DNA from: Sergeia podlipaevii
Lineage: Eukaryota; Euglenozoa; Kinetoplastea; Trypanosomatida; Trypanosomatidae
Length of the DNA stretch: 47,450 nt
Direction: 5' to 3'
Assembly: GCA_030849805.1 (NCBI GenBank)
Contig: JASANZ010002114.1
Span: forward strand, 1-47,450
In this document: positions 1 through 10,500 of the stretch, in pieces
Numbering within the stretch: position 1 is the stretch's first letter
Layout: each line of letters opens with the position of its first letter
The notes under the pieces: model-generated
Databases searched by the model: none
What the model was told of the DNA's origin: nothing
Seen by the model: the letters and a program-made list of their open reading frames with translations, nothing else
Program-made: the position numbers and the translations under genes

Positions 1-3000
1 TTGCTGCAGCAGCGCTTCACCGGTCAAGACACGACGTCGGCGGGGTCGTCGCAGCACGTTCTCGCGGCGCCACTCTCCCATCTTTCGATCCACGACACGA
101 AGCGCAGCCTTATCAACGCCGTCGTCCTCGTCGTTCAAATCCGGCGGGATAACGGTCTCGCCGACCGAACAGGGACTCAAGCACGTGATGAGAAGCGTCT
201 TGGCAAGAGCCGGTCGAAGCAGCTCCGTGAGGACACTGCTGCGGTACGGTACGTGTCGCAGAGACGCCACGGAGGCTGTCCGTCGCCGTGCTGTGTCTGC
301 TTCCTCAGGAGTCGTCTCTGCGGCGCCTTCACGGCGCTGTTGCTCCTCAAACTGGAAGCGGGCACGGTTCACGGAGCGGCGATTCAACACATCTTGCCAG
401 GACGAAAAGGCTCCGCCGAGTGTAGTAACGCGCTTGCCCCCCTCCTCCACCAACACAGGAGCCACACGCGACACGTGGATACCAGGTTGGCACCGTAGCG
501 TGGTTGCCCACGCTGCAATGGGGTCTGCTGCCGCTCCATCCTTGACGGCTCGCACGCTGACATCGTGTTGCGTGTCTTCTGCGCCGGCCCGTTGTTGCAG
601 CTGAGCTGCACCACGTGTAGCAGCATGTCGTGACTGCCGCACGAGCGCCGCCAGAACGCTCTGGACAGCTGTCTGAGTCGCCCGCACGTGTTGAGCCTCT
701 AGCAGGTCTGGGCCAGAGAGCTTGGCGCGAGTGCGCAGTGCGAGCTGGTCACTGGACGCTTGATCGCAGAAGATCAGCTCAACGATGCGCAAAGCCTCCT
801 GGGGAGGGTCATGGTTGGCGTTGATGTGGTTACTCACGTTGGGAGGGCAGTGCGCAGAGGCGGTGGCGGTGGCGCTAGTGGCAAGACCGAGCGCAATGCG
901 AAGAGCGTTCACACGCCTCTCGGAGGTACGTGTGTTATCCGTCACCATCGCCGAGGAGGAGGATGCTTCTGCAGCTTCTGATTGGGCCGTAGCTGGAACG
1001 AGGGCGGTCCCTCCCTGTTTTGTTTGCCCAGAGAAGGTGCGGCTCCTCCCCAACGCAAGAGGGTCTGTGTGCGAGGCGGCTACCGGTATGCAGGGTGAAG
1101 AAGAAGAAGAAGCGGCAAGCCACTCATTGGGAAGACGCGGCGGTGGACGCGGACGCACCTTCATCGAAAACCGAACCAATACGTGTCCTCCGCTACACTG
1201 CGCGTTCCGCGGCGTGGAGTGCGTCCGACGACGCGACAGGGCGACCTTCAGCGCTGCGAGGGCCACGTCAGCGTCGCGCACGCGCACCTCGCGTGCCATT
1301 ACTATCCTCGCAGTGCCTGCACTCGCTGTGGATGTGTTCTGCACCGGCAGAAGCGGCAGCTCTACGAGGTGATACGGGTTGGCACGACGCTCGCGCGCTC
1401 TCCGCTCAGCCTCAGCGGGATCGCTCCATGGCGCCTGTGGCTCCTGCTCTACTCGTCTCTCCTGTCTCTTGCCTTTATTGTCACTCTTCTTTTGCTGCTG
1501 CGGAGCCGGGGAGAAGGGAGGAGGAGATGGTGGTGGTGAAGCAGTGGGCTCTTGGAGCGGATGCGCAAGAAGATCAAATACGTGGTCGTTGTACACCTCA
1601 AGCACCGACATCGCAATGGAGAGCACCTCGGGGCGGTCCTTGTGGGGGTCTTTCTCATGCACACTACCAGCACCCGAGCGACACCGCTGTCGACGGCGGG
1701 TGTAGCATGCCTGCGCTGTCAACCAGCGCACAGCGTACCCGACCAGTCCAGCGCTATCGTCGCCCTCCGCATCGCATAGCCCCCCACCTGTGCAGTCAAG
1801 GCTGTCGGTCGTGCTGGCGTCTCCGTCATCGAGAACGACTTTAGTTTCATCCTCTCCTTTCTTCTCCTTGATTTCTATTTGTCGTTGCGCATCACTGCCC
1901 ACACGGGCCCCACCGAGCACACACACCGCTGTAATGCCCTCTGGTGCAAGACGGGTCAGGGGCAACTGGACAGCAGAATCACGCCGTGATCCTATGGACC
2001 CTCCTCCACTGCTCCTGTTCACGTCAGCACCACCCGAGACACATCCGAAGTCGTCGCTGTCGCCATCCCCTTCCCAGTTGTAGTCGGATTCGAGAAAGTC
2101 AAAGTCCTCACTGGACCCTCCTGCTGCTTCGGCGCGATGCTCTGGTGGTTTCCCAAAAAGCGTGTGCGTCTTGCCAGTCGCGGTCGTGCCACACGCGAGC
2201 ACGCACAGACCCTCCCCCGTGAGGCACATGCGCCGCATCAGCGGCCTGAGCTCCTCCTCGAACAGATGCGCCGTGAAGGCGCCGCTAACTTCTGCAGTGT
2301 CTGCTAGCCTTTTCTCACCTGCCTCCTCTGTGTACTCCCCAAAGACATCATGGCCATCACAGCTAGGCACCGCCTTGTTGTCCTCCCACGCCTCTGCGCT
2401 GTACACGTGTTTGCACTTGAAGGTGCGCGTCCCTTTGATTGGATCCACAAGTGCAATAGAATCGCAGTGCCCATTGCGCTCTGTGCCATCATCTTTAGGG
2501 TTACTCTGCAGAGCTGAGACGCGGTAGCCCAAGCTCCACCTCACCCTCTCCTTCTTAGAGAGAAAGATGCACTGAGGCGTAGCGCGGGAAGGCGCCGTGG
2601 CCGACGCAGATGGTGTCGTGACCACCCGCAGCGGCAAGTGGGGCCGCACGCAGACTACCGGCTTCACAGGGCCCTCTAGCACCTCCGCGTAGTGGCGAAG
2701 TGCCCGCCGCTGCTGCGCCACACGCTCTGCCTTCACCAGTAACTCCGTGCGGGAGAGGTGAAGTGTGGTGAGCTGTGCCTTGGCTATGTGCGTCAGCGCG
2801 CAAGAGGCCGCGATGCTTCTGGTGAGATCCAGTCCTTCCTGCGCAAGAGCTGCAGTGGTGGTGGCGTTACTACGTGCGAGATCAGAAAGCGTCATCGTGG
2901 TAGTAGTTGCTGTTGCTGGTGTAGCCGTTCGCGCCGTCCCACGGCTGTCTCGGCGACGCAGTGTAGTGGGCAAAGCAGCGGTCGCGCCATCCGCAGCACC

Positions 3001-4410
3001 TCCACCACTTCCTCTTCCTCTGCTCCTCTCTGGGTGTGTGTTGTTAGCAATGGCGAGAGTAGATATACGCGATATAAAGGGCGATGGAATTGAACGACGG
3101 CAGGGATGCTGCTGCTGGTGATGGTCGCCGTGTTGTGGCTGATCTGCCAGCAGCGCCTCAGCCCACACCTGCTTCAGCGCCTCCCTCGCGTGTGTCATCG
3201 CCCTGCGCGCGGTCGCCACGTCGCGCTCCTCCACCTCTTGCACGCGTGCCTCTGCTGCTCCGATCAACCGCCCAGCGCGGTCCTGCTGCGTGCCTACATA
3301 CTGCAGCTTCTCTTCCAGCTTAGCCAGAGCAGCGCGCAGCCTGGTCGCGTGAGTTTCTGCGCGCTTCTCAAGCTGCTCTCGCTGTCGCTGGGCCAGTGCG
3401 CGTACTTGGTGCTCCTCCTCGCTGTGCCGGCGCTGCTGCATGCGTGCCTCCTCCTCAAGGCGGGTGTACAAGGCAGTCAGCTGCGCCACTCGCAGCTCCT
3501 CTGGGGTAGCGGGGGATGTAGTGTGCGTGATGTGGTGGTGAGGCGATGCGGGGGAAGTCAGATCAGATTTCGGAGAGAAGGGCAACCCCAATGTGGCCGA
3601 CTTGTTGTAACTGTGGTCGTCACGGATAGCCGCAGATCTTACCGGCCTGGGAGGTGGCGACAGCATTGTCTTGCCGTCGCCATCATTCCCCTCGATCTCT
3701 TCATCGTAGTCATCAGTCAACATCCGCGTCCAAGCCGTGCTTTTGATAGGTGTCTCACGTGGCGCTGGCTGTCTCGCAATCTCCGCGTGCTTGTCGCAGG
3801 CTCCCCTTCGCCCCACGTCATCATCTTCCCTATCGTCATTCTCTTCTATTTGCCAACGCACTCGACCTGGCCGGGACCGTCGACCCTGGGTCTCTTCTCC
3901 TGGCACCTCCTCCCCCCGCCTTACGTTGCTGCTCCTGTTGCTGCCTCTTCTCTCCAGTCCACTTGATGCACCTTTGATGGAACGAAGGGCAGTCTCAACA
4001 GCGCCCACGTCACCTTCTGCGAATAGACCGCGGTGAAACCAGTCTGGAGCGGCGCCAGATGAAGATGCTGCTGGAGCCACCACCTTCGCCTCTCTCCCTC
4101 TTTCTTCCTCTGCGTCGACGCTCATGAATGGAAATGCACGAGAGAACGACTCTCTGCCAGAGCCAGAGCGAAGCGATGACGTGCTTGCTGCTTTCCTCCT
4201 CCTACCTTCCTCGCTGTCTCCATCCTCATGACGAAGATGATTCATATGAAAAAGGCGTGGCTCGCGCTCAAACACGAGCGATAAGGATCCAGAAGAGGAC
4301 AGCGATGAAGAGGACGATGACTTCGCTGTTGACTCGCGCATGATAGAGAGAGGAGCGCACTCACCTTGGCCAGCTCGCTCACGAGCTTTCTCACTCTCAT
4401 AGTGGAGCAT
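1..4410 (-). CDS. Divergent kinesin, motor behind a long N-terminal region (3' end outside window)
   Basis: The minus frame is open from the ATG at 4410 to the left edge, about 1470 codons, with no stop. The first ~300 residues are Ser/Arg/acid-rich. A Glu/Arg/Gln-rich coiled coil follows (about 2700-3480). The motor then begins: Walker A GTTATGKTHT (P-loop 2167-2190), LEVYNDHVFDLL (line 1561-1620), a switch-I-like NAQCSGGH (about 1186-1210), a switch-II-like IFCDQASSDQ (about 740-770) and VPYRSSVLTELLRPAL (about 200-260), equivalent to the kinesin PYR.S.LT..L helix. These are in canonical kinesin order, so I call a microtubule motor. Low-complexity insertions make the distances between motifs two to four times longer than usual. 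The usual SSRSH and DLAGSE sequences are altered, so ATPase activity is uncertain. An alternative start is the ATG at 4341. What follows the motor is off-window. Confidence 0.85.
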   Translation of the reverse strand, partial: MLHYESEKARERAGQGECAPLSIMRESTAKSSSSSSLSSSGSLSLVFEREPRLFHMNHLRHEDGDSEEGRRRKAASTSSLRSGSGRESFSRAFPFMSVDAEEERGREAKVVAPAASSSGAAPDWFHRGLFAEGDVGAVETALRSIKGASSGLERRGSNRSSNVRRGEEVPGEETQGRRSRPGRVRWQIEENDDREDDDVGRRGACDKHAEIARQPAPRETPIKSTAWTRMLTDDYDEEIEGNDGDGKTMLSPPPRPVRSAAIRDDHSYNKSATLGLPFSPKSDLTSPASPHHHITHTTSPATPEELRVAQLTALYTRLEEEARMQQRRHSEEEHQVRALAQRQREQLEKRAETHATRLRAALAKLEEKLQYVGTQQDRAGRLIGAAEARVQEVEERDVATARRAMTHAREALKQVWAEALLADQPQHGDHHQQQHPCRRSIPSPFISRISTLAIANNTHPERSRGRGSGGGAADGATAALPTTLRRRDSRGTARTATPATATTTTMTLSDLARSNATTTAALAQEGLDLTRSIAASCALTHIAKAQLTTLHLSRTELLVKAERVAQQRRALRHYAEVLEGPVKPVVCVRPHLPLRVVTTPSASATAPSRATPQCIFLSKKERVRWSLGYRVSALQSNPKDDGTERNGHCDSIALVDPIKGTRTFKCKHVYSAEAWEDNKAVPSCDGHDVFGEYTEEAGEKRLADTAEVSGAFTAHLFEEELRPLMRRMCLTGEGLCVLACGTTATGKTHTLFGKPPEHRAEAAGGSSEDFDFLESDYNWEGDGDSDDFGCVSGGADVNRSSGGGSIGSRRDSAVQLPLTRLAPEGITAVCVLGGARVGSDAQRQIEIKEKKGEDETKVVLDDGDASTTDSLDCTGGGLCDAEGDDSAGLVGYAVRWLTAQACYTRRRQRCRSGAGSVHEKDPHKDRPEVLSIAMSVLEVYNDHVFDLLAHPLQEPTASPPPSPPPFSPAPQQQKKSDNKGKRQERRVEQEPQAPWSDPAEAERRARERRANPYHLVELPLLPVQNTSTASAGTARIVMAREVRVRDADVALAALKVALSRRRTHSTPRNAQCSGGHVLVRFSMKVRPRPPPRLPNEWLAASSSSSPCIPVAASHTDPLALGRSRTFSGQTKQGGTALVPATAQSEAAEASSSSAMVTDNTRTSERRVNALRIALGLATSATATASAHCPPNVSNHINANHDPPQEALRIVELIFCDQASSDQLALRTRAKLSGPDLLEAQHVRATQTAVQSVLAALVRQSRHAATRGAAQLQQRAGAEDTQHDVSVRAVKDGAAADPIAAWATTLRCQPGIHVSRVAPVLVEEGGKRVTTLGGAFSSWQDVLNRRSVNRARFQFEEQQRREGAAETTPEEADTARRRTASVASLRHVPYRSSVLTELLRPALAKTLLITCLSPCSVGETVIPPDLNDEDDGVDKAALRVVDRKMGEWRRENVLRRPRRRRVLTGEALLQQ

Positions 4411-6123
4411 GCGGTATGTGTGTCTTCGATTGCACCTTCACCCCTTCTCCTATTTTTCTACCTTTTCCCCCTTGCAACCTCTCTGGTTGCGTATGTATGT
4501 GTGTGGCTGTATTTGTATATAGATATAATGCTGTACAAATCTTGTAGCCTCTCTGTCAAATCATTGAACAACACCAGGAAAAAAAAAGATTGCGAAAGAA
4601 AATATAGAAGAGAAACGAATAAAAAAAAGGAAAAAATGTGGAAAATGAGTAGTTGTAATGCACAGAAGGAAAACATACATTCGCTTGCCCCATCCGTGCC
4701 GGGAGATAACATGTACGTACGCTGCAAAGAGAGAGAGAGCAGCGACATAGACACGCAACTCCTTCCTTGACACGATCAAGCAAACAAGAGAGAAAGTGTG
4801 AAACCAGATATAACCACTTGAGCTTGTACGCTACACACGGATCCACATACACACACATACAAAAAAAGAAGGAGTTACTGTCGATCCCTTTTTTTCTTTC
4901 TCCTTTTCTCCTTTTCGTGTGTGTGTGTGTGTATGTGTGGATATAAGAATGTGCATTTGAACTACATATCTCTCCGTCGTAAAAAAATATATATAATAAT
5001 AATAATAATAATACTCAGTCAATGCCGCAACTGATAAAACATTTGCGCACTACAAGAAACAGAGAAGAAGAAGAAGAGAGCGAGAGATGCATATAAATGT
5101 GTATAACTGTTGAGTACATTCATCATGGCACATAATTGATATTTGGATGTGTGTTATATATCCGCATCCATCTCACCTTTAACAAAAAAAAAAGCAAAAA
5201 AAAAAAAAAAGATAGTTCGCCCTTGCCTGTTGTCATCCATGCTCGTGTGCCACTGGGTAGTTTCCCCCGTCCTCTTCTGCTTCTTTTTTTTTTTTTTTTG
5301 CTTCCTTCCGTATACTTCGCCGCTCTCATCGTACTTTCCCCGTTGCTTTTTTCATTTAACAAAAAAAAAAGGAGAAAAGTGCTTGCATTGAGCAAGCGTT
5401 GCTGTTTTTTTTTATTACTTTTAAGTTGTTCAGTAACGTAAAAAAATAGGAGGAAGGGAGAGAGAGGAACACAGCACGAAGAAGTCCAATGGTAAAGAAG
5501 CATATCTATATAGGCACGCACAGCACATACACACACACTAATGCACATATAGATATACACACAGGGGAAAAACATTTGAAAAAAAAAAAAAAGAAATGAG
5601 AGTTCATCATCGGCATAAAAGCAAAAAGAGCCCTGCATGCAACCCTCTCTCTATATATATCCATAGCGCATAAAAGCGCGAAAAAAAGTAGAAAAGAAAA
5701 GACAGCAGAGAGAAAACTAATATATATAAAAGAAGCGTACTCCCTTTTCTCGTAAGTGTGCATCTATGGAAAGAAAGAAAGAAAAAAAGCAGAGAAGAAA
5801 AAAAAAACAAGAAAAAAACGCTAAATCAAAGTATCAGTATTTCTTTTTCCCTTAAAAAAAAAAAAACAATATATATTGTATATACAATTTTTTGGTAAAA
5901 AAAAAAAAAAAAAGAAAGGAAGCGGTTATCTATAATGTGGCTCATAAAGAGATGCAGAGCACATGCGTGTATGCGTTAAAGCACTCAGCATCACAATGTC
6001 TGTGGCAAGATAGACAAAACGGAAAGGCGGAAAATAAAAGAAAGAAGAACATGGAACTTTTCTGTACTTCTTTTTTTTGTTGCTGTTGTTGTTGTTCCCC
6101 TCAGCCTCTTCGCTCTATTTCTT
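4411..6123. other. Spacer between PSP1-domain gene and kinesin gene
   Basis: No gene is seen. The spacer holds poly-A/T runs (for example near 5196-5210, 5284-5300 and 5895-5913), a GT run at about 4917-4932 and an ATA run at about 4990-5014. Minus-strand pyrimidine tracts (A/G-rich on plus) at about 4575-4640 could serve the kinesin trans-splice site. The last ~60 bases before 6124 are pyrimidine-rich on plus, so the PSP1 mRNA is purine-rich just after its stop. Small open frames here are low-complexity and not convincing. Confidence 0.6.
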
Positions 6124-8487
6124 TCAATTGCCCGCCATCATCGCCTCAGCCTCATCCTCCAGCGGAGCCCCCACCTTCTGCATCCAGATACGGCAGTGAA
6201 ACTGCGAGAACATGGTCTGCAGCAGCTGTCTGAAGTCTACCCTCACCGTGCAATCATAGAAGAAGGTCAACTTGGCTCTATTAAACTGGTACACCGCGCC
6301 GAGAATCTGAAGTGGAAGACCCAACTGGGCCACCGCGACTCTGCATGGCTGCACCGCAGCCGCTGCTTCCTCTACTTGCCTTCCAAGCCACTCCCCCACC
6401 TCCGCGGCAGTCGCTTCTCGCAATATCTGAGGTGGTCCTCGCTGCCTCTTGCCAGCACCCGCGCGCATGGCGCCGGTGTTGTCCTCCAGCTCGGGCTCGC
6501 GAATGCTGTAGGTGACCACGCAACCCAAATCGATGCCGCGGTCGCCTTCGAAGAGTACGTACGTGCCCGCCTGCCAACGTACGTAAGACATAGCCTGCGT
6601 TCTCCAAGTCATATGGCCTTCCAGCACTACAGTGTACTGAGTGCAGCCGACGACCTTAACAGCATGGCTGTCCTGGTAGCGGTTCACGTTCGCCTGTGAT
6701 GGCACCGTTGCCGCTCCAGTTGCGAGAGCTGAAGTCAAGGGGCACCCAGCGCCTCTGATGCCCGCGCCTTCGCAAAGGGTAGCAGTGGTCGCTGAGGTGG
6801 TTGCTGAAGCAGCAAGATGGGCAGTAGCACCAGCACGAGCAGCAGTACTAGCAACAGTAGCGTTGCTGCTCTCTGTTGGTGCACAACGGGCCTCCGGAGA
6901 CAACACGGAGAGCTCAGTAAAGCACGCTTGGAGAGAGCGAACGGGGCCAGCGGTGTCCAGCGCAACCTCACCCGTCTTGGGAGTAAGACCCGCCGCAGCA
7001 GGACTCTTTGCCCCTGCTGCAATGTCCTTACTCTGCTTCTGTTTCTGTTTCTGCTTCTGTTGTTGCGGCTGCTTATCGTTCCTCTGCACCGAGGCTTTCT
7101 TCCCCTCCTCCTCAGGGCTGCGCAGTGCCTCTGTGCCGTTGCGCGTGCTCGCATTCTTCGCGTGTATCTGCCGAAGCAACTTCTCCATGGGACCTTCCGT
7201 GACGCGCATCTCGGAGCTCGGCCCTGCGCCACCCTCTTCCGCCGTCAGCCCAGTGCTGACGGTCACATCCATGTGCTGCTGCTGCCTTTGAGACGCGGGC
7301 GTATTGTCGAGGGTGGATGCCATAGAGGAGAGGCGTGCGCTGCCTTTGATAACAGAACTGGTGAGACCTGCGGGCAACATGGAGGAAGCGACGCTGCTGG
7401 TCATGCTCGCAGAGCCGCGCTGGCTCAGGAGTTTGCGGGCTACGTTCTGTCGCTGCGGGGTGGCAGAAGCCGACGACGCTGCCGCTGCCGCTGCCGCTGC
7501 TGCGGCTATCCTTGCCGCCGCATCCACGTGTGGACGGGGCGAAGGAGACACCTCACCGTACTGCTGCTGCTGCTGCTGCTGCTGCTGGAGCAATTTCTGC
7601 TGCTGAGATCTTGGAGTAGGCAGTTCCGACGTGGAGGGCATTGCAGTAGTAATGCCAGAAGGAGCCGCAGCAGCCGTGGTGTTCGTAACGGTGATGACAG
7701 ACGTCGTGGAAGGACGTCGCGTTGGGTACTCCTGCACGCTCCGCGTCATTGCCATGGCGACATCAGCAGCGGTGGTGGTGTGCACCGACTCGTGCGGTAA
7801 AATCTCTGAGTTCCGTTCTATGCATTGGCGCTGTAGTTGCAACTGTTTCTCTGCAAAACTGTTGTTGTTGCTGTTGCTGTTGATAGCGGTGCGCTGGTAG
7901 TTGGCAGACTCCATGGCAGCCACAATGCCAGTGACGTCTCCACGCTGTTCAGCTCGTTGCTGTTGATGACGGTGGTGCTCCACATCAAGTCCAAAGGGCC
8001 TCATGTAACCAACACCGGTGTTGACGTCTATGAACTGCACATGGCGAGGAGTGATAGAAGGACCGTACACTGGGGGAGCGGGTGGCACGAGCGGCATCGA
8101 ACCCGATGCTGTGGAGGCAGGGCAAGCGGCGGTGACCCCCTGCTGTTGCTGCCACCTCATCATAGCGGTCTCATCGCGCGCACTCGCGCTGGTCTCGTCC
8201 ACTCCACCTGGCGGCACCGACACCACAACATTGCAAGTAGTGATGCATGTAGACGCCTGGCCTGTGCCCACACGGATCGTGCTGTAGCCTGTGTTGCCGA
8301 TGCCGCCGCCGTTCCCATTGCCTATCACGACAGAAGTAGAATGCATCTGTTGCTGCTGTTGTTGTGGCCTCGGTGGCTTCGCATCGTTGCAAACTGCTGG
8401 TGTTGTTGCTGGGCACTGTATAGCTGCTCCCTGCACATTTCTGTTGTGGCGCGCTGCCTGCTGCTGCTGCTGGTTCTGATAAGGCAT
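6124..8487 (-). CDS. PSP1 C-terminal domain protein with poly-Q/poly-A N-terminal region
   Basis: This is a 787-residue protein. About 600 N-terminal residues are disordered, with Gln runs (nine CAG codons at 7561-7587), a poly-Ala run near 7475-7515, Ser/Thr-rich stretches and a K/Q run. The C-terminal ~180 residues form a PSP1 domain: TYVLFEGDRGIDLGCVVTY, then ILREATAAEVGEW, LPLQILGAVYQFNRAKLTFF and VDFRQLLQTMFSQFHCRIWM. That is the full motif series of the family. Bacterial relatives (RicT/YaaT) modulate RNase Y. From memory, a PSP1-domain protein was reported in the Crithidia mRNA cycling-sequence binding complex, so a role in RNA metabolism is a reasonable inference but is not shown here. 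The gene begins with ATG at 8487 after a pyrimidine tract and AG. Confidence 0.85.
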   Translation of the reverse strand: MPYQNQQQQQAARHNRNVQGAAIQCPATTPAVCNDAKPPRPQQQQQQMHSTSVVIGNGNGGGIGNTGYSTIRVGTGQASTCITTCNVVVSVPPGGVDETSASARDETAMMRWQQQQGVTAACPASTASGSMPLVPPAPPVYGPSITPRHVQFIDVNTGVGYMRPFGLDVEHHRHQQQRAEQRGDVTGIVAAMESANYQRTAINSNSNNNSFAEKQLQLQRQCIERNSEILPHESVHTTTAADVAMAMTRSVQEYPTRRPSTTSVITVTNTTAAAAPSGITTAMPSTSELPTPRSQQQKLLQQQQQQQQQYGEVSPSPRPHVDAAARIAAAAAAAAAASSASATPQRQNVARKLLSQRGSASMTSSVASSMLPAGLTSSVIKGSARLSSMASTLDNTPASQRQQQHMDVTVSTGLTAEEGGAGPSSEMRVTEGPMEKLLRQIHAKNASTRNGTEALRSPEEEGKKASVQRNDKQPQQQKQKQKQKQSKDIAAGAKSPAAAGLTPKTGEVALDTAGPVRSLQACFTELSVLSPEARCAPTESSNATVASTAARAGATAHLAASATTSATTATLCEGAGIRGAGCPLTSALATGAATVPSQANVNRYQDSHAVKVVGCTQYTVVLEGHMTWRTQAMSYVRWQAGTYVLFEGDRGIDLGCVVTYSIREPELEDNTGAMRAGAGKRQRGPPQILREATAAEVGEWLGRQVEEAAAAVQPCRVAVAQLGLPLQILGAVYQFNRAKLTFFYDCTVRVDFRQLLQTMFSQFHCRIWMQKVGAPLEDEAEAMMAGN

Positions 8488-8527
8488 TTCTCTCCTTCTC
8501 TCTCTTTCTGGGTTTACCTTTACTTAG

Positions 8528-8550
8528 CTTTCGTTTGAGAGACGGAGAAG
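8528..8550 (-). promoter_or_regulatory. Candidate trans-splice acceptor for the PSP1-domain gene
   Basis: On the minus strand a pyrimidine-rich stretch (8537-8550) is followed by the first AG at 8529-8528, 40 bases before the ATG. Several further AGs follow closely. The exact site is inferred. Confidence 0.35.
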
Positions 8551-10500
8551 CGCACCCAAGTGGAAGAGTGTATTGAGCGCAGAGAAAGACGGGATCTCTA
8601 TCGTCGCGTGTGTTCTTTTATTTATTAATTTATTTATTTTTGTGTGCGTGTGCGAAGCGTAACGCTGTGCACTGAGCAAAGACTTTGATGCTGTTTTGTT
8701 TCTGTTGATGACTTTTCTTTGTCTTTGTCCTTTTTAAATATATGCGCGGTTTTTTTTTTTGGCTCACTGCTGTGCTTCGTTTAATATATATGAATAGAAA
8801 AGATAATTATAAGCAGAGATATGCCGAGTACACAGTAGGAAAAAAAAAAGATTGCTACGCTTAAAAGAAAAAAAAAAAGAAACTAAAAAATTATAAAATA
8901 TGAAGATGCGTCTATAGTAAATCCGTGCGCCAAGAAAAAAAAAGCAGGATTCAAAAAAAAAAAAAGTTGCTCCTTCCTCTTCTTAAAAAGGGGAGAAAAA
9001 TATGAAAAGATGTTGCTGAGAATCTATGTATGCGCGTGCGTTTGTATCCGATGAAGGTGCGTGCAATGAATATACGTAAGTTGAGAATATCTCCGTTTTT
9101 GTATATGTTTCACTCCAGCTTTCCCTCTCGGAACAACTCACCTTGTGTGACCTAAAAGTCAAGTACCTTTTTTGTTTGCCCCTTCTTTCTTTGCGGGTGA
9201 TTGTGCCTGTCACCGTCGTCCTTTTTCCCTATGTATTTTGTTTGCTTTTTCTTCTTTTTTTTCTTTTTTTTCAAAAGAAAAAAATAAAGAAAACAAGATA
9301 TATTTCGGCGCGTAGAAGCGCACCCTGAAGCGGAAACGTGCCTCGGCAAGTGCGTTCTTAGTGGACTGGCTCACGAAGCCTGTGTCCTTATTGAAGTGCG
9401 TATTCTAGCCTTTGAAAAAAAAAGTTACTATCTTTTTCCTTCAATATATAGTGAAGGACAAAAATTAAAAAAGGAAAGAAAAAGAAAATTAAAAAAAGAA
9501 GAAAAATGAGCTGCACATGAAGAAAGAAAGTATATTTCTATCCTTTTCTTTTAAAAAAGAGGCTATGAGAACCATTGACGGCATATAGTTCCCCTCCCCC
9601 TTTCTCTCCTTCTTTCCCGTTGAATATTCAAGAGGTCAGAAGATCTTTGAATAAAGAACATGAACACAGAAAGAAAGAAAAAAGGAAGAAAGGAAAGGAA
9701 AAGAAAGAGCCGCCCTTGCAGTAGTAATGTACTCAAAAGCAAAAAAATAAAAAGCAAGAAGAATCCCTCTCTCTCTCTCTCTTGCTTCTTGTTGATGCTA
9801 TTCTTGATATCGTCCTTGTGCGAGTACTGCATGCTTAGTTACTGATAGACGCGCTTAACGTAAAGGAAGAACAAAGAAAAAAAAAACAGGATCCTGCATA
9901 TATATTTTTTTCTGTCTTGTCCTTATTATTCGATGCCAAGCCTTCTTGCTTAACTTTACCTATATATTTATATGAGAAGTGGCAACTTTACGAGAAAGAA
10001 AAAAAAAATGCGGCTGCTGCTGCACACATTGCAATCAGTTCGTGCCAACTGCAGAGACCCTTGGAGCGTGTACTTGTGTGTCTGTGCATACCTCCTCCCC
10101 TCCCCCCCCCTCCCTCGCATCCCGCAAGTTCATGCTATGCATGTGCGTATACCCTCAGCTAGACCCGCTTACCCGATGGAAAACAACAACAATCAAACAA
10201 ACGAGGACGACGAAAAAAATCAACATCAAGAAAACAAGCCAAACGAGCAGAGAAACAAGAAAAAAAAGAAAAGAGAGAGAGGAAATGAGAAAAAAGAAAA
10301 GAACAAAGAATCTGCATGTTTCAATATATATATATATATATATTGAATAGACCCCCTCCCTTATATTGCTTCTCCCTTATCTTCCCTTCTGTGATTACCT
10401 CCTCCCCCCTTCTCCTCTCCTCCTCTCCCTATCCTTTCATATATTCTCTCTCCCTCTCGCTCCTATGCGCCACCCTCAACTTCCTTTCAATCACGCACTA
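8551..10500. other. Spacer between EBP1-like gene and PSP1-domain gene
   Basis: This is mostly A/T-rich low-complexity sequence with many runs of 8-13 A or T, an AT repeat at about 10325-10342 and a run of nine C at 10102-10110. The 150 bases before 10501 are strongly pyrimidine-rich on plus. One GC-rich island at about 9300-9407 is listed separately. No full gene is recognised. Confidence 0.55.
9299..9407 (-). other. Isolated coding-like island, possible pseudogene remnant
   Basis: Inside AT-rich spacer, the minus strand carries about 35 open codons with GC-rich third positions (roughly three quarters G or C). They translate as NTHFNKDTGFVSQSTKNALA followed by EARFRFRVRFYAPKY. An in-frame TAG lies directly upstream, there is no ATG, and the frame runs into poly-A/T on the far side. 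Composition and codon bias look like the genes and unlike the spacer. I do not recognise the peptide. It may be a gene fossil, a structured RNA or chance. Confidence 0.25.

Noticed and set aside
785..3966. Long plus-strand open frames across the left 4 kb
   Set aside because: They lie opposite the minus-strand kinesin frame, which carries recognisable motor motifs; the plus frames have no known motif and are shadows of GC-rich coding sequence.
5123..5638. Minus-strand frame of 171 codons
   Set aside because: Phe/Tyr/Lys-rich translation of poly-A/T and CT repeats; spacer rather than gene.
4411..6123. Poly-A runs as retroposon tails
   Set aside because: A and T runs occur in every spacer in both orientations, with no reverse transcriptase or endonuclease frame and no target-site duplication.
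5892..6233. Plus-strand frame overlapping the PSP1 gene end
   Set aside because: Starts in a Lys-coding poly-A run and passes into the antisense of the PSP1 domain; not a gene.
6817..7800. 327-codon plus-strand frame
   Set aside because: It is antisense to the PSP1-domain gene; Leu/Arg/Cys-rich composition comes from reading Gln and Ala repeats backwards.
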